From: Breviolum minutum Mf 1.05b.01
Taxonomy: Eukaryota; Sar; Dinophyceae; Suessiales; Symbiodiniaceae
Reading direction: 5' to 3'
Length of the DNA stretch: 64,000 bases
Assembly: GCA_000507305.1 (NCBI GenBank)
Contig: DF239118.1
Span: forward strand, 135,157 to 199,156
This document shows positions 31,000 through 40,748 of this stretch, piece by piece. The position numbers were made by a program, and so were the translations under genes. The notes beneath the pieces are model-generated. The model saw only the letters and a program-made list of their open reading frames with translations, was not told the origin of the DNA and searched no databases. Every line of letters begins with the position of its first letter. The stretch's first letter is position 1.

Positions 31000-31610
31000 A
31001 GATGTTCTTCCAAGGCATCCGAACGTTTTGAACCAAACCATGGGCTCCCTTGGCCGGTGCAGGCGAAGTACACAAGTATTAACAAGGATGGTATAATCCT
31101 TTACTAACATGGATGCTGAAAAACCAAAACAGCGGTTCGTTACAAATATATCATCAATGAGGTTATCAAATGAATGTCATTAATGATTCATGGTATTAAC
31201 AAGAAAGCAAGTAGCCATCAAGCAGTCTTTCTTCCTTTCTACATCCTTGTGTGGTTTCTCTCAGACTCAGAATTCACTTCTGGCATAACATGTATCATCA
31301 GTATCATCAAATGATGACTTTAAAACCTAAAATTATTGGAAGGATTTACAAACTGCCAACCCGGTACATTCACTCTCCATTCAAAAGGCTCAACAACCAG
31401 AATTTGGAGATGTATAAGCATTAGCGTCAGGTTGAAGTGCCCTATAATTCACTGATATGTTGGTTGTATAATATAACCATTCTGGAGTTGATTTAAAATA
31501 TATGATTGAAGTGCTCTCAAAGCGAAATGAAGTTAGAAACATTGAAAATGTGATGTTTCCTATCTATGTGATGCGTATGCACATGTCTTGTATAACTGTA
31601 TATATACTGT
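31000..31610. other. No supportable gene
   Basis: Unique sequence with TGTATA words near 31590; no acceptor-donor pair with an open frame noticed. Confidence 0.4.
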
Positions 31611-31616
31611 ACATGC

Positions 31617-31889
31617 ATGGTGTCAAGTGAAGGACCCCCTGGAATGTTCCGGATTTTCGGTTCGACTTCTTACACCAAAGAAATGTTAGTTTCTTGCCAT
31701 GGATGGTCGAAACAAACTGATGGCCCTATCTGTCATGAAGCGGGATGTCAGGCTCAACAACTTTTTGTGGATGTCGACCAAGTGGCCAACTTGGCAAAAA
31801 AAGTGTTTCGAGTATTCAAGATATTGACCCAAATTGCACAAATTACACCCCTGAAATTCAAAATAGATACTCAAAATAGACATGTTTGA
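31617..31889 (+). CDS. Hypothetical protein, 90 residues from ATG
   Basis: Starts MVSSEGPPGMFRIFGSTSYT, then HEAGCQAQQLFVDVDQVANL and AKKVFRVFKILTQIAQIT, an amphipathic helix, ending IDTQNRHV. True ATG and even composition. Family unknown. Confidence 0.4.
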   Translation: MVSSEGPPGMFRIFGSTSYTKEMLVSCHGWSKQTDGPICHEAGCQAQQLFVDVDQVANLAKKVFRVFKILTQIAQITPLKFKIDTQNRHV

Positions 31890-31939
31890 AAGGAAACACC
31901 TTTTTCCAGACCAACATTTTTTCACTATAATGTATATTA

Positions 31940-32160
31940 TCATGTGTTTATACATATATACAAATGTTTGAATGGTGTTTTGCTAAAACTCCATAATAAG
32001 TTGGAAATCCTTTTTTCGCAGATTTGATCTCTCCCAGCAAAGCATCCCAAGAACACCCGTGCCTTCCAGGTCTTGATACGAACCCCATGCACCTCGGCGC
32101 AAAAGATTCGGCAGTGGTTCCCGAGTGAGTTTTGACCCAGGAAGGCCGTGAATATTGAGA
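31940..32160 (-). CDS. Coding-like island, frame unresolved
   Basis: Two minus frames are protein-like: CRIFCAEVHGVRIKTWKARV with FAGRDQICEKRISN, and SWDALLGEIKSAKKGFPTYY. The island is G+C-richer than its flanks. The family A copy at 32163-32249 borders it. Confidence 0.3.
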
Positions 32161-32162
32161 AA

Positions 32163-32249
32163 CTACACCCCTGAAAATAGGCCATCCCAAGGGGAAGGTA
32201 GTGTTCCAACCATCAATCTTCAGGTGCTGTGTTAGTTTCGAGGAGGGTA
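32163..32249. mobile_element. Family A foldback element
   Basis: CACCCCTGAAAATAGGCCATCC at left, CAGGTGCTGTGTTAGTTTCG and AGGAGGGTA at right; the left terminal arm is lost. Confidence 0.55.
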
Positions 32250-32540
32250 AATTGTGCAAACTCACATAAAGAACATCTCTGGTCCCTTTGAGAAAAAAAA
32301 CAAAGGCCTAAAGAATAATTATCAAACCAAAAATTTGAACCTCTTTGAACAACTTCTCTGGTCAACAGATCCTGACTTGTGTGTCTTCTTTTTCCAATGC
32401 TTTTTGTGTTCAAATCTTGGTTTACATATTTCATATATGACCATTTTTCCATCCAGACCCAAACCTCGAGCAAACTTTTGGTCCATCCAAAAATCCATCG
32501 GGTTTTCATTCCAAGATTTGGGAAAATTCTACCAGTTCTC

Positions 32541-32635
32541 AACCCAAACTCCCCAAAACTAACATAGCACCTGAAAATGATTGGTTGGGGGTTTGGGATG
32601 GCGTATTTTCAGGGGCGAACTGTTAGTTGGGTGTA
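32541..32635. mobile_element. Family A foldback element
   Basis: CCCAAAACTAACATAGCACC at left; CAGGGGCGAACTGTTAGTTGGG at right. Confidence 0.65.
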
Positions 32636-32821
32636 TATTTTGTTCCACATGTTCCTTCCCCATTTCCAAGGTTCCCCCACACTCCTATCTGCTGAGACGT
32701 CGCGAAAAGCCACATTAGTCACTTCTTGTCCCTTTCGCCACTGAAAAATTGGCGAGGCAACCAAGAGGAAAGTTCTGGCTATGCTCGTTTTTGGTGGTGC
32801 TATTTTGGGTGGACCAACCAT
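32609..32821 (-). CDS. Hypothetical ORF, 70 residues from ATG
   Basis: Begins MVGPPKIAPPKTSIARTFLL, then FQWRKGQEVTNVAFRDVSAD and ends in the family A element. A short hydrophobic run near the start could be a signal segment. Unrecognised. Confidence 0.3.
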   Translation of the reverse strand: MVGPPKIAPPKTSIARTFLLVASPIFQWRKGQEVTNVAFRDVSADRSVGEPWKWGRNMWNKIYTQLTVRP

Positions 32822-33019
32822 ATCTTTTTGGCCTAATATTGCTTTAAAATATCTTTAGTCTAATGACAAGCATGTTCTGATTGCAAGTAATCTCTTTAGG
32901 TCCATTGTTCTGTGATGTTTTTCCTTCACAAATTTTATCGAGCTTTTTTCTGTGCTTCAAAAATGATGCTCTAAAACGTGATCGAACAATCCGTCAAACT
33001 ACAGAGTTTGTTCGTTAAT

Positions 33020-33044
33020 CCTCCTGCTTCGTCGGCGTGTCTAG
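33020..33044 (+). mobile_element. Helitron-like 3' terminus, copy 1
   Basis: AATCCTCCTGCTTCGTCGGC followed by GTGTCTAG and then T. The hairpin is degraded compared with 35517-35544, but the 14-nt CGGCGTGTCTAGTG is shared. Confidence 0.3.
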
Positions 33045-33108
33045 TGAAATTTTGCAGCCAAGGGCTGTTGAAAGCTGTTTTTGTAAAGCAGTTCCAATGT
33101 TTTTGAAT

Positions 33109-33360
33109 TCATGACAAGCAGAGGGACAACCTAAATGATCTAAATGATATTGGTGATAGGAACTGGAACTTATCAAGAACATACTGTGTCACTAGCACAG
33201 CCAGCGGTTCATGACCTATGAAGCTTGACGAAGGCAGTACCCTATATGTTTTTTTTGTGGGCTTTGGCAACCAAAAAGCTGTAGCCTCACAGTATCTTTC
33301 CATGAGAATGGTGTACCTTCTATGATCCCTGAGAGCTAATGTATTGCGATTTAATTTCAT
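33109..33360 (-). CDS. Hypothetical protein, 83 residues from ATG
   Basis: Starts MKLNRNTLALRDHRRYTILM, then ERYCEATAFWLPKPTKKTYR and HEPLAVLVTQYVLDKFQFLS. A TTTAG|GTTGTC donor-like site precedes the stop. Good composition; no domain recognised. Confidence 0.4.
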   Translation of the reverse strand: MKLNRNTLALRDHRRYTILMERYCEATAFWLPKPTKKTYRVLPSSSFIGHEPLAVLVTQYVLDKFQFLSPISFRSFRLSLCLS

Positions 33361-33483
33361 GTCCTGGAAATCGGATCAAACATGCAAGAATAGATGTAGG
33401 ATCCGAAGATGAAGATGTGAGCCTGATCTCCGAATCCTAAGCATGATCTCCGAATCCTATTAACCGGATCTGCACAGTGCCAT

Positions 33484-33711
33484 GTGCGTTTCTTCCACTT
33501 CACAAAGAGCATCATGCTGAGATACCTTCATTGCGTATTCTTCCCCCAACCATCACGGTGCAGTAAAGGATGGGTCCCAAAAGCACTCAGTTCTTTTACA
33601 AAACACAGTCATCTTCCACTGAACCAACTGATTCTAGGAAGTGATGAAATTACATTGAAATTACAAAAACACCCTCATCATATCAGAACTGCCGATCTAT
33701 CAACATCATAA
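33484..33711 (+). CDS. Hypothetical ORF, 75 residues
   Basis: Reads GWVPKALSSFTKHSHLPLNQ and LILGSDEITLKLQKHPHHIR to TAA. Unsupported by splice sites. Confidence 0.25.
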   Translation: MRFFHFTKSIMLRYLHCVFFPQPSRCSKGWVPKALSSFTKHSHLPLNQLILGSDEITLKLQKHPHHIRTADLSTS

Positions 33712-33755
33712 ATCAATCAATTTTCAAGGTATGTATATAACCTGCCCTTCGTGCA

Positions 33756-33890
33756 TCACTTCATATCCCTTGCTTTGAAGCAGTGCCGAATCGCCTCCGC
33801 TTCTCGTTCACCTAATGATCCGATGCTGACCCCTGGCGGAAAGAATAGCCGTGTTCCAATCAACAAACATGCTTGGAAATTAGCCCGTGT
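33756..33890 (-). CDS. Terminal exon-like segment
   Basis: Reads FQACLLIGTRLFFPPGVSIG, then SLGEREAEAIRHCFKARDMK and stop at 33756. The GVSIGSLGEREAEAI stretch is very protein-like. An acceptor within TTTCCAAG is possible. Family not identified. Confidence 0.4.
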   Translation of the reverse strand, partial: TRANFQACLLIGTRLFFPPGVSIGSLGEREAEAIRHCFKARDMK

Positions 33891-34298
33891 TCAAAAAAGG
33901 ACATATGCGGAAATAAATCGGTGAAAGTTTGATGGGAGAAGTTCATCAATTGATATTTTAGGGATTCAATCTAAGAAACCCACTAGAAGCAACAACATAA
34001 ACTGAATCATGTGATAGCCTTCACTCAGAACCACCCATGCCAAAGGATGTACCAAAAAGAAATGGTATAAATTGGACTATGGCAATAAACCAATCCACTA
34101 TTCTTTGTTGCTGTGTGTGACAGCGGCAATTCTCAGACATTTCTCAATGAATCTGACCTCCATTACTTCACACACCTCAAGTTTTCACCACATGTTCAGG
34201 GAAGATACCCCTCTCTTTCCCATGGCACATAGTAAGTTGAAAAAACAATCCAGTGAACATGGCACACGGAGACCATAAGAAATTCATTACCAATCTCT

Positions 34299-34568
34299 TC
34301 ACTTGTTTTTTCTCACGTTCTCATTTTGCCGCAAAAAAAAACACGGCTGTTTTTCTCTCCACAGATTTCCCACACCTTTGCCACGACGCAGTTGTAGCTC
34401 CTCCGCAAAAATCTCAGAAGAGCCCTGTAGCCGTGGGATGATGACCATGATATCGACAGCCATGGATGACTTGATGGGATGTTTGGTTTTTGTTTGGTTG
34501 GCTGCAAAGTTGAACAACAAAATAGAAGGGGAAATCGGAGATATGCACAAATCGAATTTAGGAAACAA
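34299..34568 (-). CDS. Hypothetical ORF, charged C-terminus
   Basis: Reads SSMAVDIMVIIPRLQGSSEI, then FAEELQLRRGKGVGNLWREK and ends NENVRKNK. Two other plus frames are open but less convincing. A second minus ORF lies upstream at 34666-34896. Confidence 0.4.
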   Translation of the reverse strand: MFPKFDLCISPISPSILLFNFAANQTKTKHPIKSSMAVDIMVIIPRLQGSSEIFAEELQLRRGKGVGNLWREKQPCFFLRQNENVRKNK

Positions 34569-34965
34569 TTATATAGATCTTCATCAAAATTTGTGGATTT
34601 GAGATGTTTTTTTTGGTGGGCTTGGAGTTTGGAAACGCAAAAAAAACTATTCACCACAACAAACTTCAAAGAAAGTTCCAACTGCACCTCTTTGACAACC
34701 ACGTTGTCATCACCGCTTTCAATGACCTTGGTTGGTCAGCATCCATGGCGCGACCGTCAGGTTGGTGGAGGAGTAAAAGTGGTGTTCGTGATGATGCCCC
34801 ATTGGTCACTAGTACTGGGAAGGGTGACAACCCAATGTATGTATAATTATGAATTATAAGGGCATAGTGGTACATTTGTGGATATGTTGAATGCATATAG
34901 ACATGTCATTGCCTAAAAACCGAAGAGTCGTGCTGTTGGTCACAAGCAACTAGAGTAGAGCATGA

Positions 34966-35241
34966 TTGATTGGAATCGTGATTCGACGGTGGAAAACATG
35001 CTCGGTCCGAAAGCATGGCCAGCCTACTTCTTTCCATCAAACAAGTGCAACAGCCAATGTGACAGTATTGCGGCGAAAATCCATCATTGGCTGGGGTTGC
35101 ATGATTTCAGCACAAAACATGGGAGCATTCTTACCTACTGTTGATCAAAAAGTCCAGGACTTCTATCAACAGTGTCATTACTTCAAGCAGCTCCCATCTA
35201 TATTCCATATCTATATAATAAATGGACATTCGTCCACCAAT
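34966..35241 (+). pseudogene. Tc1/mariner-like transposase fragment (weak)
   Basis: Contains SIIGWGCMISAQNMGAFLPT followed by VDQKVQDFYQQC. This recalls the Tc1-family stretch WGC-x(2-3)-G-x-G-x-L-x(3)-D-x-V-x(4)-Y before the second catalytic Asp. Only this portion is visible, flanking frames are broken, and no terminal repeats were found. Established: that motif order in Tc1 transposases. Inference: this is a decayed copy. Confidence 0.25.
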
Positions 35242-35299
35242 TAATGGTGCTGAGGAAAAAATCGACCTAACTGTGAATTTATCGCGAACTTCAGTACTT

Positions 35300-35840
35300 C
35301 TATCGTAGTTCCACCTTACGAGGCTTATTTCGCCCTCAGGATTTGGCCTATTTAAAGTTGGCTAAAATGAGCATGTGGTGCGATGCTACAATTATGAAAG
35401 GCCGATACTAGCAACATCTTTTTTTCCATATATGCACCGGGTTCAATCACAGCAATTTCATCAGACTTAGTTGGTAGTTGGAAGTGTGACCTAACTTAAG
35501 CAGCAACCAACAATCAAATCCGCCGGCCTTGCCGGCGTGTCTAGTGGAATGGGGCTTGATGACGGATTGCTTGTCTGTACTTTGCTTTTGCTTATATAGT
35601 CTAAGCTAAAGCTGATAATGTCTTTGGGGCGCGCTTTTACTTCGCCTAAAATCCACCCCCCCCCCACCCACCACCACCANGCCGGAGGCTGATAAATATG
35701 GCTCTATTCCATTCTACTGTGGTTAGTTAAATAAGTTGCATATAGTGTGCAAGCTTAGTACAGCAACCATTCTATTCCATTCTACAGCTTCCATTTGTGA
35801 ATAACTATGATCATTATAGTTTGAAATGACTTGTAAAAAT
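35300..35840. other. No supportable gene; poly-C and N at 35655-35680
   Basis: Holds the Helitron-like end (35517-35544) and a CCCCCCCCCC/CCACCACCA tract ending in a single undetermined base. Two copies of TTCTATTCCATTCTACAG-like words lie near 35705 and 35770. Confidence 0.5.
35517..35544 (+). mobile_element. Helitron-like 3' terminus, copy 2
   Basis: Perfect hairpin CGCCGGC-CTT-GCCGGCG (35521-35537) three bases before TGT, then CTAG followed by T. Helitrons end in a hairpin plus CTRR, inserted before T; the hairpin-to-CTAG gap here is shorter than typical. Confidence 0.4.
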
Positions 35841-35846
35841 CCTTAG

Positions 35847-36485
35847 TTCAACCATGATAGCTTTTCCCCTCCTTTTGTTGTTGCGAGCCAATTCTGGGTC
35901 TCCCAAGCACTTCTACGCAAAGTCACCTGCGATGAATTCAGGATGTTCACACCATCCTGGGCTTTCACGAGTGATAGAAGAGTTGATCTTAAAGTTCAAG
36001 GTCTTTCATGAAAACAAGTGATGACTATATGAGAGTTAAGTACCAGGTAAAGTTATATACATACAAGTTGAACCACCATCTCACCAAACCTATGGTATAT
36101 CCTTCTTCAAAGCCACGGTGGGTTGCAGATTTTTCTGCTAAGAGTTTTTGTTGCATGAATCGTTACATCACATGGGTCCCGTTTTGCATGTCCGGTTCTG
36201 TAGCTGATGTGATCTTCCCAGTAAGCTTTGGATTTGCGATCGCCTAAAAATGGTTCATGTCATCCAGGTGGTGATTATCACTGGGAAGGGGAAACAACAA
36301 AGCTATGTTACAGTGACTTCAAAGATGAAAAATCACTCCAAGACCGAATCGAGATGGTAGTTTTGTCAGCCATCCAAAGAAATAGCGAGTATCTAATATC
36401 AATCTATGTGATACTCAAGGTTTTCAATCTTGCCCCAAGTGGAGGTAAAACAATAGGAAATCTTGGAAACACCCCACATCTCTAA
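35847..36485 (+). CDS. Three-segment hypothetical gene
   Basis: Segment 1 follows ATCCTTAG and reads VVASQFWVSQALLRKVTCDE, then TSDRRVDLKVQ. A 35-nt GT-AG interval (36001-36035) shifts correctly into segment 2 (VKYQVKLYTYKLNHHLTKPM, KPRWVADFSAKS). Joining at GTTTTT to TCATCCAG gives segment 3 in phase (GDYHWEGETTKLCYSDFKDE, KSLQDRIEMVVLSAIQRNSE), with a GTAAAA donor at 36447. Three consecutive protein-like segments on one strand, phase-compatible, make this one of the better models. Function unknown. Confidence 0.45.
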
Positions 36486-36513
36486 TCATTTGAAGCTTAA
36501 TTTTTGAAATACT

Positions 36514-37047
36514 TCACCAACCTGGAGAACCCTTGATATAGCCAGGGATTTCCCTTTCATTGAGGTTTTCCCTTTTCCTCCTTTGGGTTTCCCCCCGGAG
36601 CCACTCACCACAGTGCGGCCCGCCATGTCTTCCACCATGGTGCCGTGTTGTGAGCACCGTTGTCACCCAAGGCTTGGTTGGATAAGGTGATACGAAGGCC
36701 TTGGGGGAAAACCGGAGATTCGAAAGCTTTGGCGAAGTGTTTGAAAGGGATGAGGATGATTTAGGATGGCAAGGATTGAGGAAGAGAAGGGTAAGGATTG
36801 AGGAAGATGATTGAGGATGGCACGAATGAGGATGATGGGCAGGATGATGGGGAGGAGGATGATGGGCAGGATGGCAAGGATGATGGAGCATGAGGATTGT
36901 ACATGATAGCGATATTATATTAACGGTCAAAATGAAAATGCTGAGGATGAGATTGTGATGAGGATGACCTTGTGGAAGGTTTGCAACACAATGATCGGCA
37001 CCTTTTTTTGGGCCTGAGGTACTCCGGGAATCTTTGGGACTCTCCAC
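36514..37047 (-). other. Long minus frame through a GGATGA repeat
   Basis: The 177-codon frame is largely opened by the imperfect AGGATGATG repeat (36755-36905), read as His/Pro-rich. The G+C-rich part (36560-36740) has three rival protein-like frames on both strands. I do not call a gene product. Confidence 0.3.
36755..36905. repeat. Imperfect GATGAGGAT/AGGATGATGG tandem repeat
   Basis: Purine-rich GGATGA units of varying length over about 150 bp. Confidence 0.85.
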
Positions 37048-37078
37048 ATATGGTCATTACATCCACCAACGAAACAAA

Positions 37079-37125
37079 TTAAACCCCTGAAGTTTAACAT
37101 TTTGCCCATGAAGACTTTTCGTATC
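37079..37125. repeat. Family A left-end fragment
   Basis: AACCCCTGAAGTTTAACATT and TTGCCCATGAAGA; a right-end-like piece (CTGTTAGTTTCAGGGA) lies at 37287-37302. Confidence 0.45.
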
Positions 37126-37560
37126 CGGCCACAAAAAAGGGTTTCAGAATTCTGGCTAGCCACCAGTTCATGATCATGATCTTTTGTTGTATCATAAAAA
37201 AATACAACTTAAGATTTATATCATCCAAAGTGATCCAAAAGGTGGGTTTGGTTTCATATGGTTTCATTCATTATAGGTCAATTTCTGTTAGTTTCAGGGA
37301 AGTTATCTAAATTAAAATTACCTTGGTCGGTTGATTTCAAACCGGGCGAATCGATGCCCAAGAAACCAAAGAGTTCCACTCCGCGGCTGCGCGCCACGAC
37401 GATCTGGCGATGTGGATGCTAAGAACTTGTATGCAAATGCAACCTAAATGTATGTATGTATCATTCATAAATCATGAATGAAATGTCAAAAATGTATGTG
37501 TCATAAATGAATGTCGTAAATGTATATGTATCATTCCAACCAAAACGGAACAAAGTCACA

Positions 37561-37852
37561 TCAAAGTAAGAATGATTCAGAGCGATGCGGTTGAAACCGG
37601 TTTGGATGGATGAAAGCCCGTAAAATCACATTTGGAAAAGTTGGAGTGAGCAAGTTACATACATTTTCATGCGACAACTCAAAGGCCAATTCAAAGGAGT
37701 CCTTGCATGTGTCCTTTGTTGCTTTGGAGATCAACAGTGAATCAGCTATAAAAACAGATGTCACATGTGTACCAGACTTACAACGAAAAACTCACAATGA
37801 CCCAAGTATCTTCACGGTAGAATCCGAATCCTGGGTCAAACATCATGAATAG
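37561..37852. other. Coding-like on both strands
   Basis: Plus ORF 37610-37852 (ATG; KANSKESLHVSFVALEINSE, PSIFTVESESWVKHHE) and minus ORF 37561-37764 (KATKDTCKDSFELAFELSHE) are both protein-like. The minus reading has the same strand as 37836-38327. I cannot choose. Confidence 0.35.
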
Positions 37853-38327
37853 AACCAAGCTTCGTTTCATTAAAACCATGGTAAAACGAAACTTCTTCAA
37901 TATTTTGGTTGGGAGGAATGGTCACCCCATCTTGAATCAACTCCTTCAGTTGCTGACAAAACTTCGCTGGGGGTATGACCCTCAACAAGTTGGCCAAGCT
38001 AGTCATAGGCCCAGTTAAATCGAATCGGATGGGGTTGATACGGATGGCCCCTTTGAAGTTAGCCTCAACAACGTGGATTTGCCCAGATACATCAGATGTG
38101 GCAGGAGTGAGATGAGTCTCTACTTTGGAAATCAACAACTATTTTTTGCAAGGTGTAAGTCGACAAAAATCACCGTGGTTATTCCCAGATCCCACAGCTT
38201 CCGAAATGACATCTTTCAGCAACCTTCCACAACCGACAATTTTCCGAATTTTCCCAATTTCCCCAACTCCCAATTCCACCTGATACATGGGAGAATCATG
38301 CAAATGTAGATACGAGATACGCATCAC
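37836..38327 (-). CDS. Long frame with one internal TAG, hypothetical
   Basis: 164 codons in one frame with a single TAG at 38139-38141. The downstream 100 residues read SDVSGQIHVVEANFKGAIRI, RFDLTGPMTSLANLLRVIPP and AKFCQQLKELIQDGVTIPPN, a convincing soluble-protein composition. The upstream part after TGTATCAG reads VELGVGEIGKIRKIVGCGRL. A 57-nt GT-AG interval ending at the TAG would keep the frame; otherwise it is a pseudogene. No family recognised. Confidence 0.45.
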
Positions 38328-38329
38328 CT

Positions 38330-38840
38330 GTCAGATCCCACAAACCTTGGGGATTGGTTGGGATTTCCAGCCAACTAAAACTACCAGTACCTGGACCTTA
38401 AGGTGACAACTTTTTGTGAACACAAAATGATTGACGAATCACGATGAACGAATCCATGCAGTAGTACATCGAAAAAACACCCTGCAAAGACGCACGTCTC
38501 CGACAGTGTGATGACCACAAATTAGTAAAGACCCAAGTTGGGAATTACTACACGAAATCTATATGTAGAGAGTCGCCCTTTGCAAACGAAATCTGGTGTT
38601 TTTGTAGCGAAGAAATCTCACCCCATTTGCATTTGCGGTAAAAGGTCGGTTTTTCAAGTCCTTTTCCACTTTTCAGGTTGCCTTGGATGGGTAAACAAAC
38701 AGCTTGTTTGAGGGCGAACTCCACTGCGAATCTGTGTCAACCTTTGATTCGGGATTTGCTTATTTAATGCTGCCACGCAGGGTAAAGTGAATTCTCATGT
38801 CTAAGTGATAGAAAGAGGTGTGTACATATAATATTATATA
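38330..38840. other. No supportable gene
   Basis: Unique A+T-leaning sequence; TTTTCAGG|TTGCC at 38674 is an isolated acceptor-like site. Confidence 0.4.
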
Positions 38841-38845
38841 TATGG

Positions 38846-38945
38846 GGGTTTCCGAAAATGGTGGTACCCCCAAATCATCCATTTTAATAGGGATTTCCAT
38901 TATAGATCATCCATTTTGGGGGTACCCCTATTTTTGGAAACACCC
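38846..38945. mobile_element. Family B palindromic element, copy 3 (centre inverted)
   Basis: GTTTCCGAAAATGGTGGTAC at left faces GGTACCCCTATTTTTGGAAAC at right. The centre (CAAATCATCCATTTTAATAG) is the reverse complement of copy 2's centre. Confidence 0.75.
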
Positions 38946-39468
38946 ATATATACACACAGTATATAAGCATTAAGCATTTATGACATACAAATATCTGGTC
39001 TAAATGTCTAATTGTGACTTATTTGTGTATATGATATTTTGATCCCTTCCTGAGGGACATCAATTTTTGTTGGACTTTCCAGGCAACCCACCTCGCACAT
39101 GTCCATCTTCAGCAAGCAATAGCCACGTACCTAGCGGCACCAACCACCCGTTCCTACCTTTAGCTCATCTAGAATGAGATGAAGGAACTCGGCAAAAGCA
39201 TGGCATGATGTAAATCATCGAAGAAAATAATCAAACACTTCCGAATAATGTTCATGGCCTTTCAATGCCTAAAATATGTCTTTTCCCGTATCAAACTAAT
39301 GTCTATATACAATTAATTCAACAAACAAACATCCCTCAAATCATTACTAGTTTGCTGCATGTGAATATGTACAAATATTGGTTTATACTTTGCATTTCCT
39401 TGTTTTTGTGCTAACATTATCTGTAGGCAAAATTTTCCACCCATCAATCCCCTGCCCGACCTGAGGTC

Positions 39469-39651
39469 TCATGTTCCGTACACGCCAAAAACTGTTGCCA
39501 GGAGCATGTAGACCTGGTTAGAGGTGGGGTCAGAGAAATTGAGGGCTCCCAAAAACTCATTGGTTGGAAGATTTTTTCCCGTCCTGCTGGGAGGATCCGC
39601 AGTTGCTAAAATACATCCATGGTCAGTTTCCACTTGCTGCAATAACTTCAA
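39469..39651 (-). CDS. Hypothetical ORF/terminal exon, 60 residues
   Basis: Reads LPTNEFLGALNFSDPTSNQV and YMLLATVFGVYGT to TGA. The plus frame opposite (39524-39715) is a rival. Confidence 0.3.
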   Translation of the reverse strand: MKLLQQVETDHGCILATADPPSRTGKNLPTNEFLGALNFSDPTSNQVYMLLATVFGVYGT

Positions 39652-39889
39652 ACATCAAAAGAAACAACTTGTAAACAGTGAATTTGCTTCAGGCGATTCT
39701 AGATCAATCAAATAGAACTATTTGACCAAGCTGGACTCTATTTAACGTTGGGGTCAATTTGCGGACATGTCCCCAATCCCAAACCACCAGCCATGATTGT
39801 GCAAAGACAAAAAACATATCATCTTAGAATCCCCTTTGGCATTGGAATTCTTAAAAAATCCCGTCTAAAAAATTTCAACAAAAAAGACC

Positions 39890-40078
39890 ATGTTTTTTCC
39901 CAGGATTTCCCAAGAAAATAAATCATCTTGCCACATCCTTCAACTTCAGATCACCAAAAACGTCCGCCTCCTTGGAATCGCAACTGTCCTTGAGGGACGG
40001 AAGACCCTCGTCCCAGCAACGTCACGTTGCGACAATTCCGAAAGAACAACCTCGGGTTGTGGAGGGGATCTTCGTTGA
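39890..40078 (+). CDS. Hypothetical ORF, 62 residues
   Basis: ATG start; reads SSCHILQLQITKNVRLLGIA and TVLEGRKTLVPATSRCDNSE. It overlaps the end of the better minus ORF 40022-40255 by 57 bases, so at most one is right there. Confidence 0.25.
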   Translation: MFFPRISQENKSSCHILQLQITKNVRLLGIATVLEGRKTLVPATSRCDNSERTTSGCGGDLR

Positions 40079-40255
40079 CCAACGTTTCTGGTTTAACTCC
40101 ATTTGAAAATGAGATTTCTCCAAAGCTTCAATAATTGACAGAGATTTTTGTGATTTTTTGGAAGAGTCAACTGAGTCATCTTCCATAAAAAGGTAAAAAA
40201 TCAAAAAAGCGTTTGAGGGGCAAAAGTACCACCAAAAATTCCACATGCAAATCAC
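40022..40255 (-). CDS. Hypothetical ORF, acidic to basic helix
   Basis: An internal ATG begins MEDDSVDSSKKSQKSLSIIE, then ALEKSHFQMELNQKRWSTKI, ending GIVAT at TGA. Strong D/E/K/S composition that shadows rarely give. The hydrophobic stretch before this ATG may be intron or leader. Confidence 0.4.
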   Translation of the reverse strand: MICMWNFWWYFCPSNAFLIFYLFMEDDSVDSSKKSQKSLSIIEALEKSHFQMELNQKRWSTKIPSTTRGCSFGIVAT

Positions 40256-40342
40256 ACAGTGTTCCCAAGGTCTGCGTTCTGGAGACTACAAATGACGACG
40301 TTTTGAACCCCATTTTCATCCCTGATTCTCATCGACCAATTC

Positions 40343-40615
40343 ATGACAAATTATAGCCTAAGTATATATATATCTTCATTCCCCAACAAAAGGGGTGGTG
40401 ATTCCCTACGCATCACTCAAAAGATTTCTCTTTTCAAAAATCCTCCCAACAAAAATCTGAATATGTTTGAGGCTCCAAACAATGACCACTGTGAACGTGC
40501 GAACTCGGGACTTTGTCCCCCACCACGTTGGCAATTTGCCTGGCCGGAAGTCTCTTGGAACTACATGGGGGTCTTTATATCAAAAACAAATCTCTCGGTT
40601 CATCTCCCGGATTAA
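40343..40615 (+). CDS. Hypothetical protein, 90 residues from ATG
   Basis: Reads FPNKRGGDSLRITQKISLFK, NMFEAPNNDHCERANSGLCP and ends TNLSVHLPD at TAA. Plausible, unrecognised. Confidence 0.3.
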   Translation: MTNYSLSIYISSFPNKRGGDSLRITQKISLFKNPPNKNLNMFEAPNNDHCERANSGLCPPPRWQFAWPEVSWNYMGVFISKTNLSVHLPD

Positions 40616-40647
40616 TTGATTGATTGCATGGTGAAACTTTGTTGGTT

Positions 40648-40720
40648 GTGGCTGTGGCTGTGGCTGTGGCTGTGGCTGTGGTTATTGTTGGTGTTGTTGT
40701 TGTTGTGTNGTTGTTGCTTT
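40648..40720. repeat. (GGCTGT)n then (GTT)n microsatellite with N at 40709
   Basis: Five GGCTGT hexamers followed by GTT triplets; one undetermined base lies in the run. Confidence 0.95.
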
Positions 40721-40748
40721 AGAGGGAATCTATTTCTTCATCGCTACT

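Noticed and set aside
36514..37047. 177-residue minus ORF as a real gene
   Set aside because: About 50 of its codons come from an imperfect GGATGA repeat (His/Pro runs), and the rest has equally good readings on the other strand.
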